A DNA stretch of 64,000 nt from Thermopetrobacter sp964430935 (GTDB taxonomy: Bacteria > Pseudomonadota > Alphaproteobacteria > Rhizobiales > Aestuariivirgaceae): contig CAYSHK010000039.1 of NCBI GenBank assembly GCA_964430935.1, forward strand, positions 62,001-126,000. Direction: 5' to 3'. Below are positions 41,715-50,243 of this stretch, in pieces. Position numbers and translations under genes: made by a program. Under the pieces are notes generated by a model, which was not told the origin of the DNA, made no database searches, and saw only the letters and a list, made by a program, of their open reading frames with translations. Numbering within the stretch: position 1 is the first letter of the stretch; the number at the start of each line of letters is the position of its first letter.

Positions 41715-42427
41715 AGGGACGCGGATTCGACCATGTGCGGCACTGGGTGTTCGATCTCGACAACACCCTCTATCCGGCGCGCTACCGCCTGTTCGACCAG
41801 ATCGACGTGCGCATGGGCGAATACATCTCGCGTCTCTTCGGCATCGACCGTGCCGAGGCGCGGCGCATCCAGAAGGACTACTTCTACCGCTACGGCACGA
41901 CCCTGCGCGGTCTGATGCGCAACCACGGCACGGATCCGGAGGACTTTCTCGCCTTCGTCCACGACATCGACTATTCGCACATGCGGCCGGATCCGGACCT
42001 CGATTCGGCACTGGCGGCGCTCCCCGGCCGCAAGTGGGTGTTCACCAACGGGACGGTGGCGCATGCCGAGGCGGTCATGGACAGGCTGGGCATATCCCGG
42101 CACATCGACGAAGTCTTCGACATCACCCATTCCGGATACACGCCGAAACCCTTTCCGGAGGCCTATCGGGCCTTCGTGGAGCGCACCGGCGTGCATCCGC
42201 GCCGCGCCGCGATGTTCGAGGATATCGCGCGCAATCTTGAACAGCCGCACGAAATGGGCATGATGACCGTTCTCGTCGATCATCCCGACAACGTGGACGG
42301 CTGCTGCATCAACGACCGGCACGGCGACCGGGATGCGGAATACGTCCATCACGTGACGGACGATCTGGGAGCCTTTCTTGCTACCATTGCGAACAGAGAC
42401 GCGAACCTGACGAAGGAGACGACATGA
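41711..42427 (+). CDS. HAD-superfamily pyrimidine 5'-nucleotidase-like protein
   Basis: 238 residues. HAD motif I is WVFDLDNTLYP, motif II FTNGT, and the later Lys and Asp-containing motifs lie in YTPKPFPEAYR and AAMFEDIARNL. This is the Sdt1/PynB-type of pyrimidine 5'-nucleotidase or related phosphatase. The cap domain is helical and follows motif I. Placement between argB and dapD with ATGA overlaps at both ends suggests a housekeeping dephosphorylation role linked to the operon, but the substrate is unknown. Confidence 0.88.
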   Translation: MKGRGFDHVRHWVFDLDNTLYPARYRLFDQIDVRMGEYISRLFGIDRAEARRIQKDYFYRYGTTLRGLMRNHGTDPEDFLAFVHDIDYSHMRPDPDLDSALAALPGRKWVFTNGTVAHAEAVMDRLGISRHIDEVFDITHSGYTPKPFPEAYRAFVERTGVHPRRAAMFEDIARNLEQPHEMGMMTVLVDHPDNVDGCCINDRHGDRDAEYVHHVTDDLGAFLATIANRDANLTKETT

Positions 42428-43272
42428 GCCACGAGGATCTGAAGGCCGTCATCGAGGCCGCTTTCGAAAACCGCGAGACCGTCACGCCCGCCACCACCGG
42501 CGAGGTGCGCGAGGCCGTGGAGGAGGCCCTCGACCTGCTCGACACCGGCCGGGCCCGCGTGGCCGAGAAGGTCGATGGCGAATGGGTGGTCAACCAGTGG
42601 TTGAAGATGGCGGTGCTGCTGTCCTTCCGTCTCAACGACATGACCATGATACCCGGTGGTCCGGGCGGAGCCAGCTGGTGGGACAAGGTGCCTTCCAAGT
42701 TCGAGGGCTGGAGCGAGGACGATTTCCGCAGGGCCGGCTTCCGCGCCGTCCCCAATTGCGTGGTGCGCCGCTCCGCCTACATCGCCCCGGGCGTGGTGCT
42801 CATGCCCTCCTTCGTGAATCTCGGCGCCTATGTCGATTCCGGCACCATGGTGGACACCTGGGCCACCGTCGGCTCCTGCGCCCAGATAGGGAAGAACGTG
42901 CACATCTCCGGCGGCGCGGGCATAGGCGGAGTGCTGGAGCCCCTGCAGGCCGGTCCGGTGATCATCGAGGACAACTGCTTCATCGGCGCCCGCGCCGAAG
43001 TCGCCGAGGGCGTCGTCGTCGGCGAGGGATCGGTGCTTTCCATGGGCGTCTACATCGGCCAGTCCACGCGCATCGTCGACCGCGAGACGGGCGAGATCCA
43101 CTATGGAAAGGTCCCGCCCTACTCGGTGGTGGTCTCCGGCACCATGCCGGGCTCGAAGACCGAACTGCCCAACGGAGCGCCGGCGCCGAACCTCTACTGC
43201 GCGGTGATCGTCAAGCGCGTGGACGAGCGCACCCGCGCCAAGACCTCCATCAACGAGCTGCTGCGTGACTGA
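42424..43272 (+). CDS. dapD: tetrahydrodipicolinate N-succinyltransferase
   Basis: 282 residues. It succinylates tetrahydrodipicolinate in the lysine/diaminopimelate pathway. The left-handed beta-helix is visible as hexapeptide repeats (about 105-215) around VVRRSAYIAPGVVLMPSFVNLGAYVDSG in overview, with MVDTWATVGSCAQIGKNVHISGG. The N-terminal helical domain (about 1-100) is complete. Coupled to the HAD gene (ATGA) and overlapping the trmB start by 8 bases. Confidence 0.96.
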   Translation: MSHEDLKAVIEAAFENRETVTPATTGEVREAVEEALDLLDTGRARVAEKVDGEWVVNQWLKMAVLLSFRLNDMTMIPGGPGGASWWDKVPSKFEGWSEDDFRRAGFRAVPNCVVRRSAYIAPGVVLMPSFVNLGAYVDSGTMVDTWATVGSCAQIGKNVHISGGAGIGGVLEPLQAGPVIIEDNCFIGARAEVAEGVVVGEGSVLSMGVYIGQSTRIVDRETGEIHYGKVPPYSVVVSGTMPGSKTELPNGAPAPNLYCAVIVKRVDERTRAKTSINELLRD

Positions 43273-43990
43273 AGACCGCGGGAGCCGCACCGGCATGGAC
43301 GGAAACCCGGGGCCGGACCAGCGCTTCCACGGGCGCCGCAAGTCGCGGCCCCTGAAACCGCGTCAGCGGCGTCTCGTGGAGGACCTGCTTCCGGCCATCC
43401 GCATCACGGCGGACGACGACGCGCTGCTCGCCGATCCATCGCGTCTCTTCGCGCCGCCGCCGGACCGCATGGTGCTGGAGATCGGCTTCGGCGGCGGGGA
43501 GCATCTGGCGCGGCTGGCGGAGACGCGGCCCGACGACGGCTTCATCGGCTGCGAACCGTTCGTCAACGGCGTCGCCAAGCTGCTGGTGGCCATCGAGGAG
43601 AAGGGGCTGGCGAACATCCGTATCTGGGACGACGACGCCCGTCCCCTCCTGGATCTTCTCGGTCCGCGGACGCTCGACGAGGTCTATCTGCTCTACCCGG
43701 ATCCCTGGCCGAAGAAGCGCCATCGCAAGCGCCGCTTCGTCAATGCCGGGAATCTGGAGCGGCTGCACCGCGTCCTGAAGCCGGGAGGGCTGTTCTTCTT
43801 CGCCAGCGACATTCCGGACTACGCCGCCTGGACCCTGGAGCACGTGCGCCGGCATGGCGGTTTCGAATGGCTGGCCGAGGGGCCGGACGACTGGCGCCGC
43901 CCCCCGGAAGGCTGGCGTCCCACCCGCTACGAGGCCAAGGCCCTGCGTGCGGGCCGTACACCGGCCTATCTGCGTTTCGCCCGGCGGTGA
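43265..43990 (+). CDS. trmB: tRNA (guanine-N7)-methyltransferase
   Basis: 241 residues, SAM-dependent, methylates G46 of tRNAs. SAM motif LEIGFGGGEHL, the tRNA-binding LYPDPWPKKRHRKRRF and the C-terminal TRYEAKALRAGRTPAYLRF region are intact. GTG 43265 overlaps dapD by 8 bases; ATG 43295 is an equally possible start that would remove 10 residues. Converges on coaA with 7 bases between the stops. Confidence 0.94.
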   Translation: MTEDRGSRTGMDGNPGPDQRFHGRRKSRPLKPRQRRLVEDLLPAIRITADDDALLADPSRLFAPPPDRMVLEIGFGGGEHLARLAETRPDDGFIGCEPFVNGVAKLLVAIEEKGLANIRIWDDDARPLLDLLGPRTLDEVYLLYPDPWPKKRHRKRRFVNAGNLERLHRVLKPGGLFFFASDIPDYAAWTLEHVRRHGGFEWLAEGPDDWRRPPEGWRPTRYEAKALRAGRTPAYLRFARR

Positions 43991-43997
43991 GCGGACG

Positions 43998-44951
43998 TCA
44001 GATCTTCCGCAGATACACTCTGTCGACACGGTGCCGGGGCCCCTTGTGCAGGATGAGATCGGCCCGCTGGCGTGTGGGCAGGATGTTCTCGCGCAGGTTG
44101 ACGAGATTGATCGCCTCCCAGATCTGCACGGCGATCGCCTCCGCTTCCTCGTCGTCCAGATCCGCGTAGCGGTGGAAGTAGGAGCGTGGATCGCGGAAGG
44201 CCGTGCGGCGCAGGCTGAAGAAGCGCTCCACGTACCAGCGTCGCAGGACCTCCTCCTCCGCGTCGATGTAGATGGAGAAGTCGAAGAAGTCGGAGACGAA
44301 GGGGATGGCCGTGCCGTCCCGTGGCAGGCGTCCCGTCTGCAGCACGTTGAGCCCCTCCACGATGAGGATGTCCGGCTGGTCTATAATCAGCGTCCTGCCC
44401 TTCACCACGTCGTAGGTGAGGTGGTCGTAGACGGGGGCCTCCACCGCGCCCCGGCCGGCCTTCACGTCCGCCAGGAAGCGCAGCAGCCGCGGCAGGTCGT
44501 AGGATTCGGGAAAGCCCTTGCGCCCCATCAGGCCCCGGGCCTCCAGCTCCGCGTTGGGCAGCAGGAACCCGTCGGTGGGCAGCAGCTGCACGCGCGGATG
44601 GTTCGGCCAGCGCTTCAGAAGCTTCAGCAGAATGCGCGCCGTGGTGGACTTGCCCACCGCCACCGAGCCGGCCATGCCGATGATGAACGGCACCTTGCGG
44701 CTGTTTCCCCCGAGAAAGCGGCGCCGGGCTCCGAACAGCTCCTGCGAGGCCGCCACGTGGAGATTCAGCAGACGCGAGAGCGGCAGGTAGATGGTCTCCA
44801 CCTCCTTGATGTCCAGCCGCTCGTTGAGGCCGCGCACCTCCTCGATGTCCTCCGCGGTGAGCGTCAGCGGGGTGTCGGCCCGCAGCCGCGCCCATTCCTC
44901 GCGGCTGAAGCTGCGGTACGGGGAGAGGGCTTCGGGGGATGCCTGTTCCAT
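43998..44951 (-). CDS. coaA: type I pantothenate kinase
   Basis: 317 residues, first step of coenzyme A synthesis. P-loop GSVAVGKST, the LPTDGFLLPN and GFPESYD segments and VEGLNVLQ are family hallmarks; the N-terminus SPYRSFSREEWARLR matches CoaA. It is the last gene of the his operon, 22 bases after hisE, an arrangement common in alphaproteobacteria. Confidence 0.96.
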   Translation of the reverse strand: MEQASPEALSPYRSFSREEWARLRADTPLTLTAEDIEEVRGLNERLDIKEVETIYLPLSRLLNLHVAASQELFGARRRFLGGNSRKVPFIIGMAGSVAVGKSTTARILLKLLKRWPNHPRVQLLPTDGFLLPNAELEARGLMGRKGFPESYDLPRLLRFLADVKAGRGAVEAPVYDHLTYDVVKGRTLIIDQPDILIVEGLNVLQTGRLPRDGTAIPFVSDFFDFSIYIDAEEEVLRRWYVERFFSLRRTAFRDPRSYFHRYADLDDEEAEAIAVQIWEAINLVNLRENILPTRQRADLILHKGPRHRVDRVYLRKI

Positions 44952-44973
44952 GATACCCCTTTCCGGCCCGCCG

Positions 44974-45306
44974 TCAGTCGCCTTTTCGGCGGGCCTTCTC
45001 CTCGAGGCCGGAAAGGCCGAAGCGCCTCTCCAGCTCCTCCATCACGTCGGCGAGCGGCACGTCGCGCGCCATCAGCGCCACGAGGAAATGGTAGAGCATG
45101 TCCGCGGCCTCCGCCCGCACGTCCTTGCGCTTGCCGTCGACCACCGCCAGAGCCAGCTCCACGCCTTCCTCGCCCAGCTTCTTCGCGCACTTGTGCGGCC
45201 CCTGGGAGAGAAGCTTGGCGGTGTAGGATTCCTTCGGCGATGCCGTCCTGCGCCGCTCCAGTTCCGCGATCAGGCGCTCCAGCACGTCCAGGCGGTTATC
45301 GGTCAT
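44974..45306 (-). CDS. hisE: phosphoribosyl-ATP diphosphatase
   Basis: 110 residues, all-helical MazG-like enzyme for step 2 of histidine synthesis. Conserved KLGEEGVELALA with EEGxE metal ligands and EAADMLYHFLVALMARDV are seen. It is a separate protein, not fused to HisI. Its first 11 bases overlap the hisF end. The small Arg/Lys-rich tail ends RRKGD. Confidence 0.94.
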   Translation of the reverse strand: MTDNRLDVLERLIAELERRRTASPKESYTAKLLSQGPHKCAKKLGEEGVELALAVVDGKRKDVRAEAADMLYHFLVALMARDVPLADVMEELERRFGLSGLEEKARRKGD

Positions 45307-46078
45307 TGCCCTGCACTCCGTCCAGCCGCATCGGCACGCCATGCGCCGCCATGTAGGCCTTGGTTTCGGGAATGGAATAGGTTCCGAAATGGAAGATCGA
45401 GGCGGCCAGCACGGCCGTGGCATGTCCCTCCAGAATGCCTTCCACCATGTGATCCAGCGTGCCCACGCCGCCGGATGCGATCACCGGAACCGGGATCGCG
45501 TCGGCGATGGCGCGGGTCAGGGCGATGTCGAATCCCTCGCCGGTTCCATCGCGATCCATGGAGGTGAGCAGAATCTCCCCGGCTCCCAGTTCCACCACCT
45601 CGCGGGCGTAGTCCACGGCGTCGATGCCGGTGGGCTTGCGGCCGCCGTGGGTGAAGATCTCCCATTTCCCGGGCTTCACCTGTTTGGCGTCGATGGCGAT
45701 GACGATGCACTGCGAGCCGAACTTCTCCGCCGCCTCGCGCACGAATTCGCGGTTGAAGACGGCGGCGGTGTTGATGGACACCTTGTCCGCGCCCGCCAGC
45801 AGCAGCCTGCGGATGTCGTCGGTGGTGCGCACGCCGCCGCCGACGGTGAGCGGCATGAAGCACTGTTCGGCTGTGGCCCGCACCACGTCGAGGATGATGC
45901 CCCGATTCTCGTGCGAGGCGGTGATGTCGAGGAAGCACAGCTCGTCCGCGCCGGCCTCGTCGTAGGCCTTGGCGATCTCCACCGGATCCCCCGCGTCCCG
46001 CAGGTTGACGAAGTTCACGCCCTTCACGACGCGCCCGTCCTTGACGTCCAGACAGGGAATGACCCGCGCCTTGAGCAT
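45296..46078 (-). CDS. hisF: imidazole glycerol phosphate synthase subunit HisF
   Basis: 260 residues, cyclase half of the HisH-HisF synthase, TIM barrel. Catalytic Asp11-type residue lies in RVIPCLDVKDGRVVKG and the second in LLTSMDRDGTG. Phosphate sites are VGGGVRT and IASGGVG. The start overlaps the hisA stop (ATGA, 46076-46080), so the two are coupled. Confidence 0.97.
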   Translation of the reverse strand: MLKARVIPCLDVKDGRVVKGVNFVNLRDAGDPVEIAKAYDEAGADELCFLDITASHENRGIILDVVRATAEQCFMPLTVGGGVRTTDDIRRLLLAGADKVSINTAAVFNREFVREAAEKFGSQCIVIAIDAKQVKPGKWEIFTHGGRKPTGIDAVDYAREVVELGAGEILLTSMDRDGTGEGFDIALTRAIADAIPVPVIASGGVGTLDHMVEGILEGHATAVLAASIFHFGTYSIPETKAYMAAHGVPMRLDGVQGNDR

Positions 46079-46818
46079 CACCCGTTCTCCCTTGCCGAAT
46101 TGATCAGGGCCAGCGCCTCCTGCCAGTCGATGCGGCCGTCGTAGAGCGCGCGCCCCGAAATGGCACCCTCCAGAATGGCGCAGTCCGGCTCCAGAAGACG
46201 CCGGATGTCGTCCATGGAGGCAAGGCCTCCGGAGGCGATCACCGGAATGGACACCGCCCGCGCCAGCTCCAGCGTGGCCGGAATGTTGAGACCCTTCAGC
46301 ACGCCGTCGCGGTCGATGTCGGTGTAGATGATGGCCGCCGCACCGGCATCCTCGAAACGCCGCGCCAGGTCGATCGCCGTCAGTTCGGACGTCTCCGCCC
46401 ACCCCTCCACGGCCACCCGTCCGCCGCGGGCGTCGATGCCGATGGCCACCTGCCCGGGGAACGCCCGGCAGGCCTGCCGGACGAGATCCGGATCGCGCAC
46501 CGCCACCGTACCCAGGATGACGCGCCGGATGCCCCGGTCCAGCCACCCCTCGATGGTCCGCATGTCGCGGATTCCGCCACCCAGCTGAGCCGGAATGTCC
46601 ACCGCGTCGAGAATGGCCTCCACCGCATCGGCGTTCACCGGCCGGCCCTCGAAGGCGCCGTTGAGGTCCACCAGATGCAGCCATTCGAAGCCGGCGTCCT
46701 CGAAGGCGACGGCCTGGGCAGCCGGGTCGTCGTTGAAGACGGTCGCCTGCTCCATGTCGCCCAGCTTCAGGCGGACGCACTGGCCGTCCTTCAGGTCTAT
46801 GGCGGGAAAGAGGATCAT
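46078..46818 (-). CDS. hisA: ProFAR isomerase HisA
   Basis: 246 residues, TIM barrel isomerase. Catalytic Asp residues are in ILFPAIDLKDGQCVRL and IIYTDIDRDGVLKG. Phosphate loops are QLGGGIRD and IASGGLAS. 27 bases separate it from hisH upstream. Confidence 0.96.
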   Translation of the reverse strand: MILFPAIDLKDGQCVRLKLGDMEQATVFNDDPAAQAVAFEDAGFEWLHLVDLNGAFEGRPVNADAVEAILDAVDIPAQLGGGIRDMRTIEGWLDRGIRRVILGTVAVRDPDLVRQACRAFPGQVAIGIDARGGRVAVEGWAETSELTAIDLARRFEDAGAAAIIYTDIDRDGVLKGLNIPATLELARAVSIPVIASGGLASMDDIRRLLEPDCAILEGAISGRALYDGRIDWQEALALINSARENG

Positions 46819-46845
46819 CTTTCTTTTCCATGATATTGGAAATAT

Positions 46846-47496
46846 TTACGGGTTCCAGCGCAGGAAGCGGCCGATCAGCGCAAGTCCGAGCTTCTGGCTC
46901 TTTTCGGGGTGGAACTGGAATCCCAGCAGGTTGTCCCGCGCCACCGCCGCCGTCAGCGGGCCGCCGTAGTCGGTACGGGCCAGAACATGCTCCTCGTCCG
47001 TTGGCACGAAGTGGAACGAATGGACGAAATAGGCGTGCAGCCCGTCCGTTCCCAGCGGCAGCTCCCCGAACACCGGATGCCCGGTCCGCGGCAGCAGCAC
47101 GTTCCAGCCCATATGGGGGATTTTCAGGGACGGGTCGTCCGGCTCGATGGCCTGCACCTCGCCGGGAATCCAGCCGAACCCTTCCGTCTCTCCATGTTCC
47201 AGGCCGCGCGATGCCATCAGCTGCATGCCCACGCAGATGCCCAGAAAGGGCTTGCCGTCCTTCAGGGCCGCCTCCTCCAGCGCCTCGCGCATGCCGGGCA
47301 GTGCCTCCAGTCCGTTGCGGCAGTCGGCGAAGGCGCCCACGCCCGGCAGGACGATGCGGTCGGCCTCGCGCACCATGCCGGCATCGGCGGTGAGAAAGAC
47401 GTCCGCCGCGATTCCCTCCTCGCGGGCTGCCCGCTCGAAGGCCTTCTCCGCCGAGCGCAGGTTGCCGGAACCGTAGTCGATGATCGCCACTTTCAT
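46846..47496 (-). CDS. hisH: imidazole glycerol phosphate synthase subunit HisH
   Basis: 216 residues, class I glutamine amidotransferase feeding ammonia to HisF. The triad is visible: nucleophile Cys in LGICVGMQL, His and Glu in FHPEKS. The oxyanion loop PGVGAF is intact. It follows the DUF2628 gene by 13 bases. Confidence 0.96.
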   Translation of the reverse strand: MKVAIIDYGSGNLRSAEKAFERAAREEGIAADVFLTADAGMVREADRIVLPGVGAFADCRNGLEALPGMREALEEAALKDGKPFLGICVGMQLMASRGLEHGETEGFGWIPGEVQAIEPDDPSLKIPHMGWNVLLPRTGHPVFGELPLGTDGLHAYFVHSFHFVPTDEEHVLARTDYGGPLTAAVARDNLLGFQFHPEKSQKLGLALIGRFLRWNP

Positions 47497-47509
47497 GGAA
47501 TGTCGCCTC

Positions 47510-47875
47510 TCAAGTCTCCATGGCGGTCAGCGCCCGCGCCAGACGCAGCTCCGCCTCGTCCCGGCCCGCCGCCGCGATCACCGCGGTTTCCTCGTATCCC
47601 CGCCGGGCCAGGGCGCGCCGGGCCAGGGCGTTGCCCTCGAATCCGAGCAGCAGCGCCACCAGAAGGTCCAGCCACCCGGCGAGCTGGCCGGATGCCGCGG
47701 CGCCCACGACGCCGATGCCCGCGTACGCCGCCAGGAGCGCGACGAGCTCGCGCCACATGCGGCGGTAGAGCATCCAGAAGGGGCCGAACAGCAGCGCGGG
47801 CCAGCAGAAGCCGTCCTTCACCAGAACGGCGTCCTCCGGTTTCCCCTTCCGCAGGTGCACGGTGTAGAACCGCAT
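47510..47875 (-). CDS. DUF2628-domain small membrane protein
   Basis: 121 residues. The N-terminus FYTVHLRKG and the segment FCWPALLFGPFWMLYRRMW are the DUF2628 hallmark; two or three hydrophobic helices follow (about 25-80) and a helical hydrophilic tail. Start ATG overlaps the hisB stop (ATGA, 47873-47877). It sits between hisB and hisH. Family function is unknown, and nothing in the sequence suggests an enzyme of histidine synthesis. Confidence 0.85.
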   Translation of the reverse strand: MRFYTVHLRKGKPEDAVLVKDGFCWPALLFGPFWMLYRRMWRELVALLAAYAGIGVVGAAASGQLAGWLDLLVALLLGFEGNALARRALARRGYEETAVIAAAGRDEAELRLARALTAMET

Positions 47876-48462
47876 CACAGGGTCCCCTTGGTGGAGGGCA
47901 GGGAGTCGGCGGCCCGGGGATCGATCCCGGCCGCCTCGCGCAGCGCCCGTGCCAGCCCCTTGAAGCAGGTCTCCGCGATGTGGTGCGAGTTCCGCCCGTA
48001 GAGGTTCTCCACGTGCAGCGTGATGCCGGCGTTCATGGCCAGCGCGTAGAAGAACTCGTGGAACAGCTCGGTGTCGAAATCGCCGACCTTCTCCGTGGGG
48101 AACTCCACCTTCCAGACCAGCCATGGCCGCCCGGAGATGTCCAGGGCCACGCGGGTCAGCGTCTCGTCCATGGGCAGATAGCAGTGGGCGTAGCGGACGA
48201 TGCCCCGCTTCTCGCCCAGCGCCGCCTTCAGGGCCTGTCCGAGCGCGATGCCGACATCCTCCGTGGTGTGGTGGGCGTCGATGTGCAGGTCGCCCTTCGC
48301 CCCGACCGTCATGTCGATCAGGGAATGGCGCGACAGCTGCTCCAGCATGTGGTCCAGAAACCCCACGCCGGTGGAGATGTCGTGCAGGCCCGTTCCGTCG
48401 AGATTGACGGTCACGGAGATGTCGGTCTCGTTCGTCTTGCGCTCGATGCTGGCGGTGCGCAT
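47875..48462 (-). CDS. hisB: imidazoleglycerol-phosphate dehydratase
   Basis: 195 residues, monofunctional HisB, manganese-dependent. Metal-binding motifs FLDHMLEQLSRHS, DAHHTTEDVGIALG and the later NSHHIAETCFKGLARAL are intact. First gene of the cluster. ATG 48462 fits the family start; the frame runs further upstream but without similarity. Confidence 0.96.
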   Translation of the reverse strand: MRTASIERKTNETDISVTVNLDGTGLHDISTGVGFLDHMLEQLSRHSLIDMTVGAKGDLHIDAHHTTEDVGIALGQALKAALGEKRGIVRYAHCYLPMDETLTRVALDISGRPWLVWKVEFPTEKVGDFDTELFHEFFYALAMNAGITLHVENLYGRNSHHIAETCFKGLARALREAAGIDPRAADSLPSTKGTL

Positions 48463-48496
48463 GGCCGGATGCTCCTGCTTGCTCCTGCTGGAAGCC

Positions 48497-48525
48497 GTTT
48501 TAGCGCAAGCGGACGCCCAGGCCAA
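48497..48525 (-). promoter_or_regulatory. promoter of the his operon
   Basis: On the minus strand, TTGGCC (48520-48525) and TAAAAC (48497-48502) are 17 bases apart, about 30 bases upstream of hisB. Confidence 0.5.
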
Positions 48526-48543
48526 ACGCTAAAGCCCGCGGTT

Positions 48544-48564
48544 CCTCCGCATGGTTGACGGAGG
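48544..48564 (-). terminator. stem-loop after yceI
   Basis: CCTCCG and CGGAGG pair around a 9-base loop, inside a wider CCGCGG...CCGCGG repeat, 15 bases after the yceI stop on the minus strand. A weak T-rich stretch (GCTTTAGCGTTT) follows. Confidence 0.45.
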
Positions 48565-48579
48565 CGTCCCGTGCCGCGG

Positions 48580-49179
48580 CTACTTCTGGAACACCAGCCG
48601 CGCCGTGACCGGAAAGGCCCGGGTGATGGACGGCAGACCGGCCAGATCCTGCAGTTTCGAGATGCCCTCGTCGATGCCCAGGTCCCGTGTGGAGAGCCAG
48701 ATCATGCCGTCGGTGAGCACCATGATGCGGTCCGGGGAGATGCGGGCCACCATCAGATCCGCCTCCACGGGGAAGTGCCTGCCGAGGAATTCCAGATCGA
48801 CCTTCAGCGAGACCGGTTTCAGTCCGCCCACCGGCAGCGCGGCGAAGACGGACGGGTCGATCTTGGCGCTCAGGATGGCCTTCGGGCGTTTCTTCCCGTC
48901 CGGGTCGCCGAAGACGTGGGCCCGCATCCGCTCGTCGCGGACGTCGATTCCGGTCTGCACGGAATCCAGATCTATGGCCACCCGCACGCGGCCCTCCTTC
49001 GTCACGCCTCCCGAGAGGCTGGCGAAGCGGAAGGTTTCCCCGATGCTTTCCTTCTTCACCGAACCGAACGCGATGCTCGAAAGCGCACCCTTCAGGGACC
49101 AGCTTTGTCCGGCCGCCGCCGGCATGGCCATGGCTCCCATCAGGGTGGCAAGAGCGATTGCACGAAATGCCGCTGTCAT
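48580..49179 (-). CDS. YceI-family periplasmic protein
   Basis: 199 residues. A signal peptide (about 1-23, ending AAAG) precedes the YceI lipocalin-like domain. Family members bind isoprenoid quinones or amides in the periplasm; no function is established for most. The usual opening of the domain, with S-x-I-x-F around SSIAFGSVKKESIGETFRF in overview, is present, as is a metal-free C-terminus. It stands alone between the his operon and a divergent alpha/beta hydrolase. Confidence 0.85.
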   Translation of the reverse strand: MTAAFRAIALATLMGAMAMPAAAGQSWSLKGALSSIAFGSVKKESIGETFRFASLSGGVTKEGRVRVAIDLDSVQTGIDVRDERMRAHVFGDPDGKKRPKAILSAKIDPSVFAALPVGGLKPVSLKVDLEFLGRHFPVEADLMVARISPDRIMVLTDGMIWLSTRDLGIDEGISKLQDLAGLPSITRAFPVTARLVFQK

Positions 49180-49385
49180 GATTCCCTCCGTTTCGTTCCC
49201 GTTGGCTGTCGCGGAGACGATTGTATCGAAGGTTGCGCAAATCGGCCATTTCCCGCGGAAGAGGAACCCGCCATGCGGAAAATTCGACCGTTTACGGAGA
49301 TCCGGTGGGGCGGAAGGGATGTCCGGCCGAATTCCTCCGTAGAGGAACGGATTGACGGCGTGCCCGGTGCGCGGGAAAAGGAAGC

Positions 49386-50243
49386 ATGTCCTGGGTCCTT
49401 CCCCTTCTCCTTCTTCTGCCGCCCGCCGCCCTGGCGGCCCTCCATCTGGGATTCCGCGCTCCGCGGCGGCGGGAGCGCGGCGATCCCTCGGCGGCCGGCA
49501 TGCCCCGCTTCCGCGAGATCGTCATTCCCACGGTGCGGGATCTGCCCCTGCGCGGCTGGCTCGTCGAACCGCGGGACACTGCCGGCGGCGACGCGCCCAC
49601 CGTGGTGGTCGTCCATGGCTGGGGGGCCAACATGGAAATGATGCTTCCTCTCGCCGGGCCGTTCCATGACGCGGGGTTCCGCGTTCTGCTCTTCGACGCC
49701 CGCAATCACGGATCCAGCCCCCGCGACGGCCATTCCTCCATGCCGAAGTTCGCCGAGGACGCGGAGGCGGCGCTCGACTGGCTGGATGCGGCCGGCCTGC
49801 GTGGCCGACGCATTCTCGTCGGGCATTCCATAGGAGCCGCGGCGGCGCTGCTGGCCGCATCCCGCCGGCGCGACGTGGCAGGGGTGGTCGCCATCGCCGC
49901 CTTCGCCCATCCGGCCCGCCTCATGGCCCGCACCCTCCGCCGGCTGCGGCTGCCGGCTCCGGTGGTCCGCGCCGTGTTGCGCTACATCGAATGGGTGATC
50001 GGTCACGACTACGACGACATCGCGCCGGAGAACGTCGTCTGCCGCGTCCGCTGTCCGGTGCTGCTGGCCCACGGGACCGCCGACCGCGTGATACCCGTCT
50101 CCGACATGGACCGCATCGCCCGCTGCCGTCGAAAAAACATCCGCACCCTCCGGGTGGAGGGCGCGGATCATGATTCGGTGGATCTTCTGACCGCCAATGC
50201 GGACAGGCTGGTGGAGTTCGCGCGTCAGGCGTCGTCGCCGTAG
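49386..50243 (+). CDS. alpha/beta hydrolase
   Basis: 285 residues. An N-terminal hydrophobic helix (about 2-22) may anchor it to the membrane or act as signal. The hydrolase core shows VVVHGWGANM (oxyanion), nucleophile Ser in VGHSIGAAAAL, Asp in HGTADRVIP and His in EGADHDS. Substrate unknown. AAAAGGAA lies 3-6 bases before ATG 49386. Its last 19 bases overlap the 3' end of the convergent aminotransferase gene. Confidence 0.85.
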   Translation: MSWVLPLLLLLPPAALAALHLGFRAPRRRERGDPSAAGMPRFREIVIPTVRDLPLRGWLVEPRDTAGGDAPTVVVVHGWGANMEMMLPLAGPFHDAGFRVLLFDARNHGSSPRDGHSSMPKFAEDAEAALDWLDAAGLRGRRILVGHSIGAAAALLAASRRRDVAGVVAIAAFAHPARLMARTLRRLRLPAPVVRAVLRYIEWVIGHDYDDIAPENVVCRVRCPVLLAHGTADRVIPVSDMDRIARCRRKNIRTLRVEGADHDSVDLLTANADRLVEFARQASSP

